Assembly (NCBI GenBank): GCA_002633005.1
Contig: NMRA01000047.1
Location: 374,913 to 438,912, forward strand
Length of the DNA: 64,000 nucleotides
Direction of reading: 5' to 3'
Source of the DNA: Phoronis australis
Taxonomy: Eukaryota; Phoronida; Phoronidae
The position numbers and the translations under genes are program-made. Below the pieces are notes generated by a model. It was not told where the DNA came from. It made no database searches and saw only the letters and a list, made by a program, of their open reading frames with translations. Shown here in pieces: positions 38,701 through 49,479 of this stretch (within the stretch, counting starts at the first letter, position 1; each line of letters opens with the position of its first letter).

Positions 38701-40880
38701 GTTGAAATTTGTATGAGTTTAATTTGACATTATTGCACCTAGCTGCTAATTATTTATGGAGTTGAGCAGTCTGCATTGAAATAGTATTAGTCACAGTTTT
38801 GTGTGCTGAAGTTTTGTCAAATTTCGAAGCTGCAGTTTGCTAAATGAAAACTCGTGTTAGTAGAAATTCTCTTGCTTTATTATTATTTTCATGTATAAGA
38901 AATGATTATGACATGCAAAGCAAGTGAAAATATAGCCAGCCAGCTAGCTGTATTGTCAAAATACAGCTAAGTGTCAACTGTGTGTTTATCTTTGACAGAT
39001 GTTGAAATTGCACAGAGCATGGGTTGTTCTGCTCATCACCGCCCCGTGAAACTTGTATCAAAATGTAGAGCTAAAAACTGGTGGGGGTGCAGGCAAAATC
39101 TGGGAGTCAATCGACAATCACCTTGTCCATTTCAACCATTTAAGTAGAAAACAATCTAATATTACATCATTTTATTGCATAATTCTCCGCCTTTTGTCAA
39201 AGAAAAGTATGTCGTCTTTTTGAAAACAATACACTCATGACATGCGCACGTGCCATTTCCTAAATTTTTGTGACATCTCTCTGGAGATGATAACAGCTTT
39301 GTTCTGAATTTAGTTTGCTGTGATCAAAATTCTAAAAACTTACTATGAAGAGAAACCTGTTCCGATAATTTGTACTGACGAGTACGCAATCTCGTAAAAG
39401 AACAACAGTTGATTGAAGAAATTGGCAAAACAAGAAGCTGGCCAATAAGTGACGTGATATTTCATGGCACCCAAAGCCGACGCAAAAGATCGCACCACAA
39501 TTTTAGCAGCAGAAAACTGTAGAATGCAAATTTTTCCAACAACAGTAAATAATTTAGTTTACTCAAGGAAGAGTGTAGTTCTTAATGAGACTAAATTTGT
39601 GTCAAATTTTATCAGGTCAGTTTTTCGCCCACATTGGTGCATAGCTGTATATTCAGTATACAGCTCTGTACCAGGGCTATTGAAAGTAATGATGCCGAAC
39701 TTTAAGTGTTGCTCTGATAAATAGAAATCAAAATTAAGACATGAAAACACAGCAGCCAGTTTGAAGCATGTTGACTAAAGAGAACGGTAAGTCAGTATTA
39801 ATCATTTTCACGGTACTACAATTTAGGAGTCATGCCCACAAGGCACATTACAGGTTACAAACTTTTGTGCCACCGCTCCAATTACTGAATTAGCACTGAT
39901 CAGCAGCTTTGGCTCATGCTTGAGTAAGACTAGACAGTGCCACTGTTGTTTAGATAAGCAGTAGAGACAGTGATGCTGCTATATAGGGCCTTCATATGAC
40001 GAAGCTTATCGGCGAATTATGCCTCACAGTTATTTAACGATCAAAGTCACGTTGCATGATGTCATATGCCGTGGTGCGAGCAGTGTAAAAATGGCCAGTT
40101 CCCGATTTTGGCAACTGAAGGACTGCTCGAAAAAAAATTAATTACTGAAGTATTTGTTCGAATTGGAAGGAAGGTGTCCCTCTATGTGCAAAAGGTACTA
40201 ATAGGAAGGTGATTTGTAATCAGTGTGAGGCATTATTTTCCAAAAAGCTTCCAGTGTAAGAAGGCCCAATAGGGGTATTCAGTGACCACAGTCTCTACTT
40301 GAACTACAGACTGTAAAGCTCCTATACGCACTTCATACGCCGAAAGCTTTTCGGCGAATTATGCCTCACACTGATTAAAGAATCAAAGACACATTGTTAT
40401 TTATAGTGCCTTTTGGCTTTTGCACATAGAGGGACACAATAGGAGACCGTGGATATCTTTAGTTCCTTCCAACTAGAAAAAATACTCCTGTGCTCAAATC
40501 GGCAACTGGCCATTTTAACACTGCCCATGGCAGGTGGTGTGACGTGATATCACCCTGGCGTGCGCTGGGTAAACATGGCCAGTTTCCGATTTTGGGATCT
40601 GAATTCTGAACGAAAGACTGCTCGAAGAAAAAGTTTGATAGCAGTTTTTACAAGATTAACAGAGGCTCATATAATTTGCTGGAAGCACATCTACAATAGA
40701 GGAAAGAATTTTCAAAAAATTTGGGTACGGTGAATTTGAAGCAGAGTCGTGAGAAATCAGAAACGTGCACCATACCTCACCCGTGTGTGTTCGTTCGTGG
40801 TGGAGAAGTCGAGAAGGCTTGGAAAACATCGACGAGCACCCGGGAAAGGAGCAGATATACAGGCGGTTGTCTTGTTCCAT
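32767..40880 (-). CDS. GTF3A: Transcription factor IIIA, nine C2H2 zinc fingers
   Basis: Eight exons join in frame: 40776-40880, 38062-38183, 37360-37447, 36633-36795, 35390-35476, 34765-34982, 33622-33675, 32767-33258, giving 442 residues. TFIIIA binds the internal control region of 5S rRNA genes and 5S rRNA itself, and recruits TFIIIC and Pol III in the nucleus. Nine fingers start YICSFPGC, YLCPHEGC, IRCEMDGC, YKCPVDGC, FKCTHQGC, FTCSQEGC, FTCELCG, FHCTYEGC and LKCEQCDRTF. Most use the C-x4-C spacing typical of TFIIIA; fingers 7 and 9 use C-x2-C. Finger 9 is split by an intron, its His pair being on the 18-codon exon 33622-33675. A basic tail (KKPKKSSKK) follows, then about 145 residues rich in Ser, Thr and Glu with imperfect repeats (ETTTN, QIERPGETTSNLSQIESP). 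A GTGAGA near 32787 could be an alternative donor, so the extreme C-terminus is less certain. Confidence 0.93.
36895..37140 (-). repeat. Dispersed repeat family R1, inverted intronic copy
   Basis: 'ggagatagagccatgggcgcaaaaa' and 'ccaattttcacaatcatcc...ggttgatagaggggcg' are complements of the R1 blocks at 49855-50020. Lies in a TFIIIA intron. Confidence 0.7.
39390..39640. repeat. Dispersed repeat shared with 23005-23300
   Basis: Second, diverged copy in the same orientation, inside TFIIIA intron 1. The open frame across it is not conserved with the other copy. Confidence 0.75.
39985..40645. repeat. Complex repeat with both direct and inverted copies
   Basis: 'cggcgaattatgcctcaca' occurs in direct orientation near 40012 and 40353. 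'atggccagttcccgattttgg' at about 40091 is inverted near 40500-40520 and direct again near 40578. 'gtgtccctctatgtgcaaaag' near 40170 is inverted near 40415. It looks like a rearranged palindromic element in TFIIIA intron 1, close to the first exon. Confidence 0.7.
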
Positions 40881-42214
40881 CTCTTAAAATTTCTAGTAAT
40901 CGTTATATATCTAACTTCAGAGACAAATTTGGGCACAACTTACGGGTACATTTTAGGAAAAACTGACTAAGATATTTCTTATGGAAACTCATGCTTGTCA
41001 GCGGAAGTTCAAATCTAGCTGATTGCGACCCCTGTTGCCCAAGAACGGAGACTACTTTCGTAAATGTTGTGGTTTGTTGCAATCGTTTACCGCCTAACCC
41101 GTGTAACATCTGTTGTCGAAGCTAACTGGGCAGTGATTCGAACCATCCTGTAATTGCTGCATGGATCATGTCATGTGTAAGTTTTGTCTGAGGTAAGCGC
41201 TTAATCTTAGGTCCCCTGTTCTCTCAGACATGTCACTGAGTTAGTTCTTCTCTTCATCCACTGATCCAGGCCCCTGTCAGGGTCAGTGCCTCACACCCGC
41301 GTTACGGCCGCACGACCAATTTGCGTTAAGATTTCTTTCAATTTCTCTCAGTTAACTCGATTAACTTTCATGAAGTCGAGATTTAAAGGCTGTAACGATT
41401 GAGAAACGCTAATCAATGTCTTTACGATGTCATATACTTCGATGTCATTGTCTTCGCACAAGAAATTTACTCGGTTACCCATTTTTACAGATCACGTGCC
41501 TGCAATTTAAACGCTTGATTACCCGCTTGGTGACGCCACGCTCTGGGCAAGCAGTCTACATGTATGGTATGTAAACAAAGATAGTGAGCTGTCATGTGAC
41601 ATGTACTATCTGGCATGAATATAGGACAAGGAGGTCTGGACTTCAAACGCCATATATTATATCACAGGTGAGTGTATGTGATCGGACATTTTCTTGCAAA
41701 ACTTCCTGTTTTTTAGTGACTTTGTAAAAAGTGAATCTCCAATTTCTGACAAATCTGCTCTTTGGTGGACTTGTACTTTCAGAATTTTGTAAAACTATAA
41801 GGTGTAGTTTACTGGTTCCTAGTTTGAAGAGAAAGTAGAGGATCCAACTACAGTTAGTTCAATAATGCAACTTTGGTTAGATCGTTGACAAATGAGCTTT
41901 ATTTAAACAGTCCTGGAGAAACTCATCAAACAGTAACTTATTTTAAGGCATAGTTATGATGCAATCATTGGTACTTAACAGATAAACAATTATGTTAAGG
42001 TTGTATGGGCCCTATGTGTGTATTGAGCCTAATATCCGTCAACAAAACTAGGTTTTAATAATGTAAAAGCAAATATTTTCTAAAAAAGGAAAGACTATGG
42101 GATAACATTTCATTTTTGGCTTTTTAACTGTCCGTAATTAATTAAGTCATGTAACCTTGTCTTTGTGGTAAAATTTAGCAAAAAGAAAGGTACACAAATA
42201 GCAAAACATATGGG

Positions 42215-42500
42215 TTTCAGTAACGTGACCAAATTTTATTTGATACAAGTGTTCAGTTTTCTAGATGGTGAAATCCTAAACAGGCTGTTACAGCTTTTTA
42301 AAGTGCCATTTTGCTTTCTTTTCATAAAGCCCTATTTATGATAGTCCCTCATGCAAAAGTGGAACATTTTAAAATAATTCCTAACAGCATTATGGAGAAC
42401 ACTGACTGCACAAAGTACACTATCTGAAAGTTTCATATGAATCCAAACAGCCATTTTTGAGTTATGAAGTTCTAAAGTTAACCAAATTTCAACGTTTTTT
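42215..42500 (+). repeat. Diverged dispersed repeat, copy 1 of 3
   Basis: 'gaccaaattttatttgatac', 'atggtgaaatc', 'catgcaaaagtggaacattttaaa', 'agcattatggagaac' and 'tatctgaaagtttcatatga' occur in the same order at 62640-62900 and 62990-63270. Confidence 0.75.
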
Positions 42501-42865
42501 AAGGGTTTTACATAATCGTTATAGTATTTGGAGAAAAAGTCAGTGTGTAGTATTTTAACTTCTTGGAATAATTGGCAAATAATTGGTTTTCATATCAAAT
42601 GATTGGTGTTTTATTTAATAATATGAAAAAATAATGCTCATTTACTTTGTTCATTTGGAATGATGAAATATGAAATACTTAAAGTTTGTTGTCAGCTGAA
42701 ATATGACGTTATCTTACGGTCATCAACTGGCGGTGTTTAAACACCTGTGATCACAAGGTTAACAAAGTCCGTTGTACTCTTTTGAAACTGATAAATATGT
42801 AATACCATAGGAATTTTCTCACATCATGTGACCTAATGATTATAAATCTGAAAAGATTTCTGCCC

Positions 42866-42940
42866 CCCGACTGGGACTCGAACCCAAAACCTACTGCTAA
42901 CCATGCAGACGCTCTAACCCATGAGCCATCAGGACCACCA
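42866..42940 (-). repeat. tRNA-like sequence, probable SINE head or tRNA pseudogene
   Basis: On the minus strand, an A-box-like TGGCTCATGGGTTAGAGCG and a perfect B box GGTTCGAGTCC are correctly spaced, with an anticodon-stem-like CTGC/GCAG between them. The loop would show GGT, but acceptor stem pairing is poor and there is no clean end. A working tRNA is possible but less likely than a tRNA-derived repeat. Confidence 0.5.
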
Positions 42941-45900
42941 GTCAAACACAGAAATCCAATGAGACGTGGTAATGGTAATCTTACCCAATGATCCCTTGAA
43001 AAAATATTAAAAGTCTTTGAAATATGAAAGAAATCAACTCTCATGGGAGTTATCTTTGTCTGAATCGGGTAAGATTTTGCTGAGTTATAGTTTAAATGGA
43101 GCATCCCTTTTACCTTTTTGTGAGCGCAATGTAAATATTGAGTTAACCTATGCTTCAGATAAGGTCAGGTTTACAGTTTCTGCTTTTTTGTCCTGTATTT
43201 TGACCTCTGGGCTTGCACATGTGTTGGAATGAGCTGTCAATCTTGTTGTGGTCTTTATCTTTATTAGGAAAAAAGGTTGCCTTTAGAAAGCGAATGAATT
43301 TGAATTTATTTTGCTGTATAATCCTAAGTAGAGGTTATTCAATGTCAACTAGCTGAGATTGAGTGAAATATTGAGACATATTGTCTGAGAGTTTCTAATT
43401 ATCCTTAGGACTCACCAACATCTTTGTAAACTCTGCAGTCTGGTATTTGAGATGAAGAAGTTTTGATTTTCAACTCTCAGATTTAAAAATGTTTGAAATG
43501 CCAGTTGACATGATTGGAATTTGTGAAGGAGATCTAGATGTTACAAAGCTTTATCAGGAATAAATTCAAAAGGTTAAGGAAGTTTTAGTGTAATATATTG
43601 GCTTCATTGGACTAAAATATTGACATTTGTTTTTTCAATTTCCCTGTTCAGATGAGCCATGCGAGGGAGAGAGAGTGATACAAAATGTTTGGGTTTACAT
43701 TGGTATTAAATCCTTCATTGTTGACCTTATATTTGTCCGATTCTAAATTATTTGAATAAATCTTTTTGCAGAAGAACAATAAAATTCTTTTCACATTACT
43801 ATAAAAAGTTGGGGGTTTACTATTAGGCATTGCTTATATTTAATATTGTTAGAAAAGTTGTAGACTATAATATTGAGCCATGGAACATTTTTCAGTTAAG
43901 TAGATGGGTATTGTTGCACATTCAAAATGCAGTAACTGGGAAACAGGAAAAAGAATACATACCTGAGACAATATGAAGTGACTGATAAATAATTGTACCT
44001 TAGACACTAGAGAGCTCTCATTAACCAAAGTGTTACACATTCATGCACCCAACTTAGGAGCTTCCCCAAATGTACATGTGTGCCTACTGTAAACACTGGT
44101 GTAGCTAGGATGATTATCGCCACCCAAGGCAGAAGACAATGTTGCGATCCCCAGTCTGTCATCACTTGTGCTGCTTCTCTGGGGTCATTTTTGACAACAT
44201 TATCTTTCCTTTTATAAAGTGTCAGGCTTAGTGGAATAAAAATTTTGTTGTCCAGTAATCCATATGAAAAGGTTGTTGTTAGGTTTATGGGGAATCAAAC
44301 CCTAGTGCTTCTGGAAAAAATCATGACGGCGACATCCCGTTGCTCCCAACTTGTTCGATTCTATAGCCCAACAACAAGTTGGGAAGTTTACCCCCTTTGC
44401 CAATATCTTACTAGACTGATTAACTCCATTCTGGCATTTATGGCTGGAGGACCTGTGCTCTTTTCGTTCGATAATTGCTCTAATCTCCGATCAGATCGTA
44501 TCTAGCCTCCTGGGCTGGGCTGATAAAAATGAAAGTTAAGTTATAACATATTTGAGCTTAAACCAATAGCATTTCTTAATTCCTCGTCAAATGCTGATCA
44601 TGTTCCATTTTTGAATCACCAAAATTGCCCAACTACAACAGAAGTTAAGACAATCTATTCTGTCCAAACGGATTACCAACGCACTGGGTTTGACTGTGTT
44701 CATAGGCGTTCAGTAATAGCGTGCCTGCTTGTTATCATACGAGACAAAAGACTGAGCTGGGCAGTTAACAAAAGAGCCAGATGTTATGGCACGTTCAGCA
44801 CCCCTCACGTCTGGAAAAGTTACTGAACGACAGAGCGCTGTAATGTTTCAAAAAGGTGACTTTGTCTTGGAGGCTTGCTACAAAAGGGTTCTTTTTTCAA
44901 GTTTGTTCTCAAAATGGTTGGATATCCTAATTTTCTGGTTACACCCCTCCCCCTCCAAGCCAAAAATATAGTTGTGTAACCCACAAGAAGGCATTCATGA
45001 ACATCTTTGACCTTGAGAAGTACAGGCTGATTCAACCAGCCTTGACCTGAACAAGTGTTACACAATGAATACTGGGTGACACTGTATTTAGGCTGCTTAC
45101 TTTCAATGGCACCCATGAGCAGGGATAAGAAAGGCTTTTGTTCATTGCTGCATTAACCAGTTTATTGAAGAGAGTTCCAGTATGTTTTTGACATCAAATT
45201 TCACTTAAAAACTACTGCAGTGAAGTGAAAACTTTTTAACTGCTGGTGAAAACGACTTCTTCATATAGTGCTTACATGGCTAAAACGAGAATATTTCCGC
45301 TTACAAAAACGCTAGTAATGTAGGCAGTTACAAGTGTCCTTTTGGTGGCTCTTTGCGGGTGGTTATCTCAAAACAGCTGACCTTTTTGTCAAACCCTTTT
45401 GTAGCCACATTCTTCATATCAAAGCATGGGCATACACAGAGGTAAGAAGCCTTTGTTTACCCTTGCATTATCAATTTACTGTAGTTAGTGTAAGCATGCA
45501 TGCTTTGACATCAATTTTCACTTCAAAAGCAGATTTTGGTGATAAAGAAAGTACCTAAATGCCCATCTGTGTCTTGTGATAATTTTCTTAAGTATTTTAG
45601 CCACTGAACAACTGCAGTGAAAAACTGCAAGGATTATTTCCGCTACTCATCATGTGACCTTAAGTATTTGTGTACTAAATTTGTATATAGGATTTTCAAA
45701 TGACAGTTTGTGGCAAGATTTTCATAGTGACTTTGTTCTAATGTTTGAGTAACCTCTGAACCTACTTTGGATACTTAACAAAACATGATCTGCAGTTTAG
45801 TGTTTGCTACCTGTTGACAGCTGTTGGGTGACTCTCTTCTCTTATTGTCTGCTTTCATCTGATGTTCAGGTAATCCAGCAATTTTGTTGTAAGCAGTGCT

Positions 45901-46805
45901 CCTGAGGCTAACCGATATTTAAAAATATTATTTTCAAACGGCTTCCAACAAATGTCAGAAGCAGATATGTTTTGTATGAAATACTTTCACCAGAAACTTT
46001 GAATGGAGAAAAATAGTTGACTTTCAGAGAAATTATTCTTAACTTTCACATGTTTGATTCCTGACCAGCTTAACCACAGTATTGTGTACCAACACAAAAG
46101 GCGTGCTTGACAAGCTTTATCCAGCATGATTCTAGATTAGATGGTGATACCATTGTGGAAATTTCTTGATTTTTACTCTCCAGGAGAAAGATATGTAGCA
46201 ATGAATCTTAATATGGCTGACGGGATTTACAAGATACTTTAATTAGATATTATGTTTTATGTACTGTCCTCGTAATCACTGTTAGGATTTGTTTATAGAA
46301 TGTTCCACTTTTACAAGAGGACCTATCAAACATGGGATTTGTATGATTTTTTTGAAACAAAAACTACAATTGCACAAAAAATGCAAATTGAGAAAACTTA
46401 CAGCAGCATTTTTGAGATTTTATATTGAACATTTATCCCATATGATATTTGGTCAATGTTATTGATCTTATTGTTATGCTAGGAATGTAACTTTCTTTTC
46501 TTAATTAATTACCTTTTCTAAAAAGTATGGTCATGTGAGTGTATTGGTGGCAAACTGGTGTAATGAAGTCAACAATCAAATTCTATGGGATTTCTGCTTT
46601 CAGAAAATAATACTTTTTCTGAGTTATATTCTACAATTTTGTGATATTTTGCCAATTGTACACACTTGGCAATAAGTCCTACATGATCTTAACACAAAGC
46701 CAGGTTTTCATAGTTCTAAATGTATTTCTGATTTCAGTCATAAACAATAATTCTTTTTCACTGTCTGTGCAACAAACTGCCAGTTAAAACTATGGGTGTT
46801 TATAC

Positions 46806-48537
46806 TACCGTAATCGTTCGGGTTAACGCCCTGGGCGGTTAAATTGGCGAACCCAAAAAATCGGGGGTGGGCGGTTAACCAGACATGGGCGCTTAAACGT
46901 GAAATTTCAAGAAATCGGGGGGGGGGCGGTTAACTGAACATGGGCGCTTATTACGACCGGCAACCGCCCTGGGCGGTTAATCTTACCTTATGATCTGAGT
47001 CACCACACGTACTAAGCCACATACTGGGATCGCCTAACACTTTGAAAAGAACTTTATCGCCACCAAGTGCGTACTCTGCGCACTCTAATTAACAAATAGT
47101 TTCGAAAATGTAGAGTGTGGTCAAACTCCGAACGCTTGCATAGAAAGTTTGCTACATAATATGGCGCCTCAGGTGAGACCGATTATTGCGAATTATGCTC
47201 ATTATTTCACTATACTTCGCAGACGTTGAACATGTTCACCTGCGTAGCAGACGGTAGCTGTGCTGTCGTTTTAACCCAGTTGTGGTCACGTGCTGACCCA
47301 TTTTTCCTGTGATCAGTGCACTCCCATAATAAACAACTTAACTGACGGTCACGTAGACAAGGACTACCAGCAGTTCCGAATTTCAGTTCAAAATCATTTC
47401 GAGATAACAGAATGTACTCCTGGTCTGAATGGTCAAAAAGCATAAAAATGTATAATCAATCACGAAATCGGGTTCAACTATTCAGCTGCCATGCACTGTC
47501 GATTCGCCTGTTTATGTTGCCGGTATGTGGAGTTGACATGTACGGTACTCTGGCCTTTCAATGGCTAAATACAATAACAAACTTTTTGTTAACAAACTCT
47601 ACATTCAAAAAATTGCCACCAAGTTACATTGCAAAACACAAACACGAGTTTCTGTCTACACTCGCGTTTTTACTGGTCGACTTAGCAAACAAGAAGTCGG
47701 CCGATTCCAGTGTCGACCTTGAACAACCGTCGTTGCGGTTTTCGTTTCGACTGCGAGACGCAGCTTTTGTTAGCAAATGAAACCATCTATTCTCGGTAAA
47801 AATAATTCTTAGACGAAGCCTTAATTGTTCGGGTAAGTAACCCCGGTTTACTATATGCGACGAAATTACCGTGACGAGAGTACTCGAAAGACGGGGATCT
47901 CGATAACCCGGCAATTACACTCACCAAAATATAAAGAATTTATCAACTTTTCGCGGTTTATGGGAATTCTTCAAAATCCCGAGAGCTTACAACCTAAAGC
48001 GCATTGAGAGGGTTGGCAAAAGCAATGTCACATTTCTCTGACCTGGTTATTTCGAATGCATCTTTTATATAGTGCACTGTAGTCGATAACTCAGTGCGGC
48101 AGAGATTGTGGCTGAAAGTGGAGGTGTAGACGCCAGCGCGGTTCCTAAAGTTTGCGAACATGAGAAGAAAAGAAAGTGACAAAGTGTTCAAGTATTACAT
48201 TTTGAAGTTAATCGATGACCCGTTACAATAATTTGTTACTGGTATCATAATTCACATTGCTAAACCGCGGTCTCTGAGGCCGTCGTTGCACTCAATGTTA
48301 TCATCGATCTTAATCTAAAAGGTCGGGGATTCGCGTTTCCTATTAGCACAGGGCGGTAATCACCAATCGGCAAAAGTAGGGGATGGGCGGTTAACCGAGC
48401 AGTGGGCGGTTAATTGGAAATCTTCAAAAATAGCAGGGGGGCGGTTAACCGAGCAGTGGGCGGTTAAATCGAAATTCACCTAAAGTAGGGGGTGGGCGGT
48501 TAACTGAGCATGGGCGTTAACCCGAACGATTACGGTA
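46806..48537. mobile_element. 1.7-kb non-autonomous TIR element, TA duplication, subterminal GGGCGGTTAA repeats
   Basis: The ends are perfect inverted copies over 26 bases (TACCGTAATCGTTCGGGTTA then ACGCCC). If TA is the target duplication, the element proper runs 46808-48535. Next to both ends are many copies of GGGCGGTTAA-type words (about 46834-46985 and 48350-48520). The middle has small open frames on both strands (47412-47780 plus, 47624-47914 minus) with no transposase motif. TA duplication suggests Tc1/mariner-type or related mobilisation (inference). Confidence 0.85.
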
Positions 48538-48585
48538 CAACTGGTTAGAGACTGTGACTCTATGGGGAAGAAATATATTTGCTTA

Positions 48586-49479
48586 ATGTTAGTTTCAAGT
48601 CGGAAAAAAATCATATTTAAGGGCAATTCCATTTGTGATGGACGTGCAATCTGAGAACATTTTGATCAATAGTGAAAAAGTGTTCACCCTAGGAAAATAA
48701 TTAATACATCAATTGATAGGTCTCACGGATAGCTTTCAAACCATATATCAACTTTCCCCCTATCTTTTAATCTGACTGAGAAAATTGTCTTTAATGGGGT
48801 GTGACGGACGTACGCAGAGAATTTGAATTTTTAAAAAAAATTTTTAACGTTAATTTTCTGTGAGTTGCAATAAGTTACATTTTTATGTTTTACATGATGA
48901 TTTAGTGGAATGTTTACAAAGTACAACACACTAATTTTTTTGGTGATATCTGCTAAGAAATTTATGTCAGAGAGCTCGGCATAAGTTGAGTTACTGTGAC
49001 GGACGTACGTGATGGACGTACGCTCTGAATTTTTAGTATTAAATTAATTGTTGTGACTAAGATATCAATTCAGAATGATTCAAACTTTTGCAGTATTTAA
49101 CCTATATTGGTCTTTTGCTACTAATTCAATGTTTTTTAATTAAAATGTACCGATTGACCTTTTGCACGAAATCACAGGTAGGGCTACACTAGGAATATAC
49201 ACTAGGAATTTAACTTTTCAATACATTTGATTAAAGATATAAAACAATCACCTAAAATCTTCACTTCCTTTTGAAGAGGGTAAGTATTATTGGTTGGATT
49301 GAGAGTGATAATCATTTTGTATTTGACAGCTGTTAGTTATCAGGAAAATCTGTTTTTAAGCGATAAATAGAACACTAATTCAAAACTAGTAAGTAAATAT
49401 GACTGTCAAAATATTATATGTGACAAAGTTTGAAACATTACTAATCACTGTCATAAAAATGCATTTTAATTAATTGTTA
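48586..49479. repeat. Left block with GACGGACGTAC motifs
   Basis: TGTGACGGACGTACG occurs near 48801 and again near 48995, followed by TGATGGACGTACG; a variant is near 48639. The same motif returns at 54317-54340 and 54514-54526, on the far side of the R1 insertion, so these may be the two halves of one interrupted element. Confidence 0.55.

Larger units (their letters stand above)
40881..46805. other. Gene-poor stretch upstream of TFIIIA
   Basis: No supported exon chain. It holds the TFIIIA promoter region (no clear TATA seen), a repeat copy at 42215-42500, a tRNA-like repeat at 42866-42940 and AT-rich DNA. Open frames under 120 residues have no recognisable content. Confidence 0.5.
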
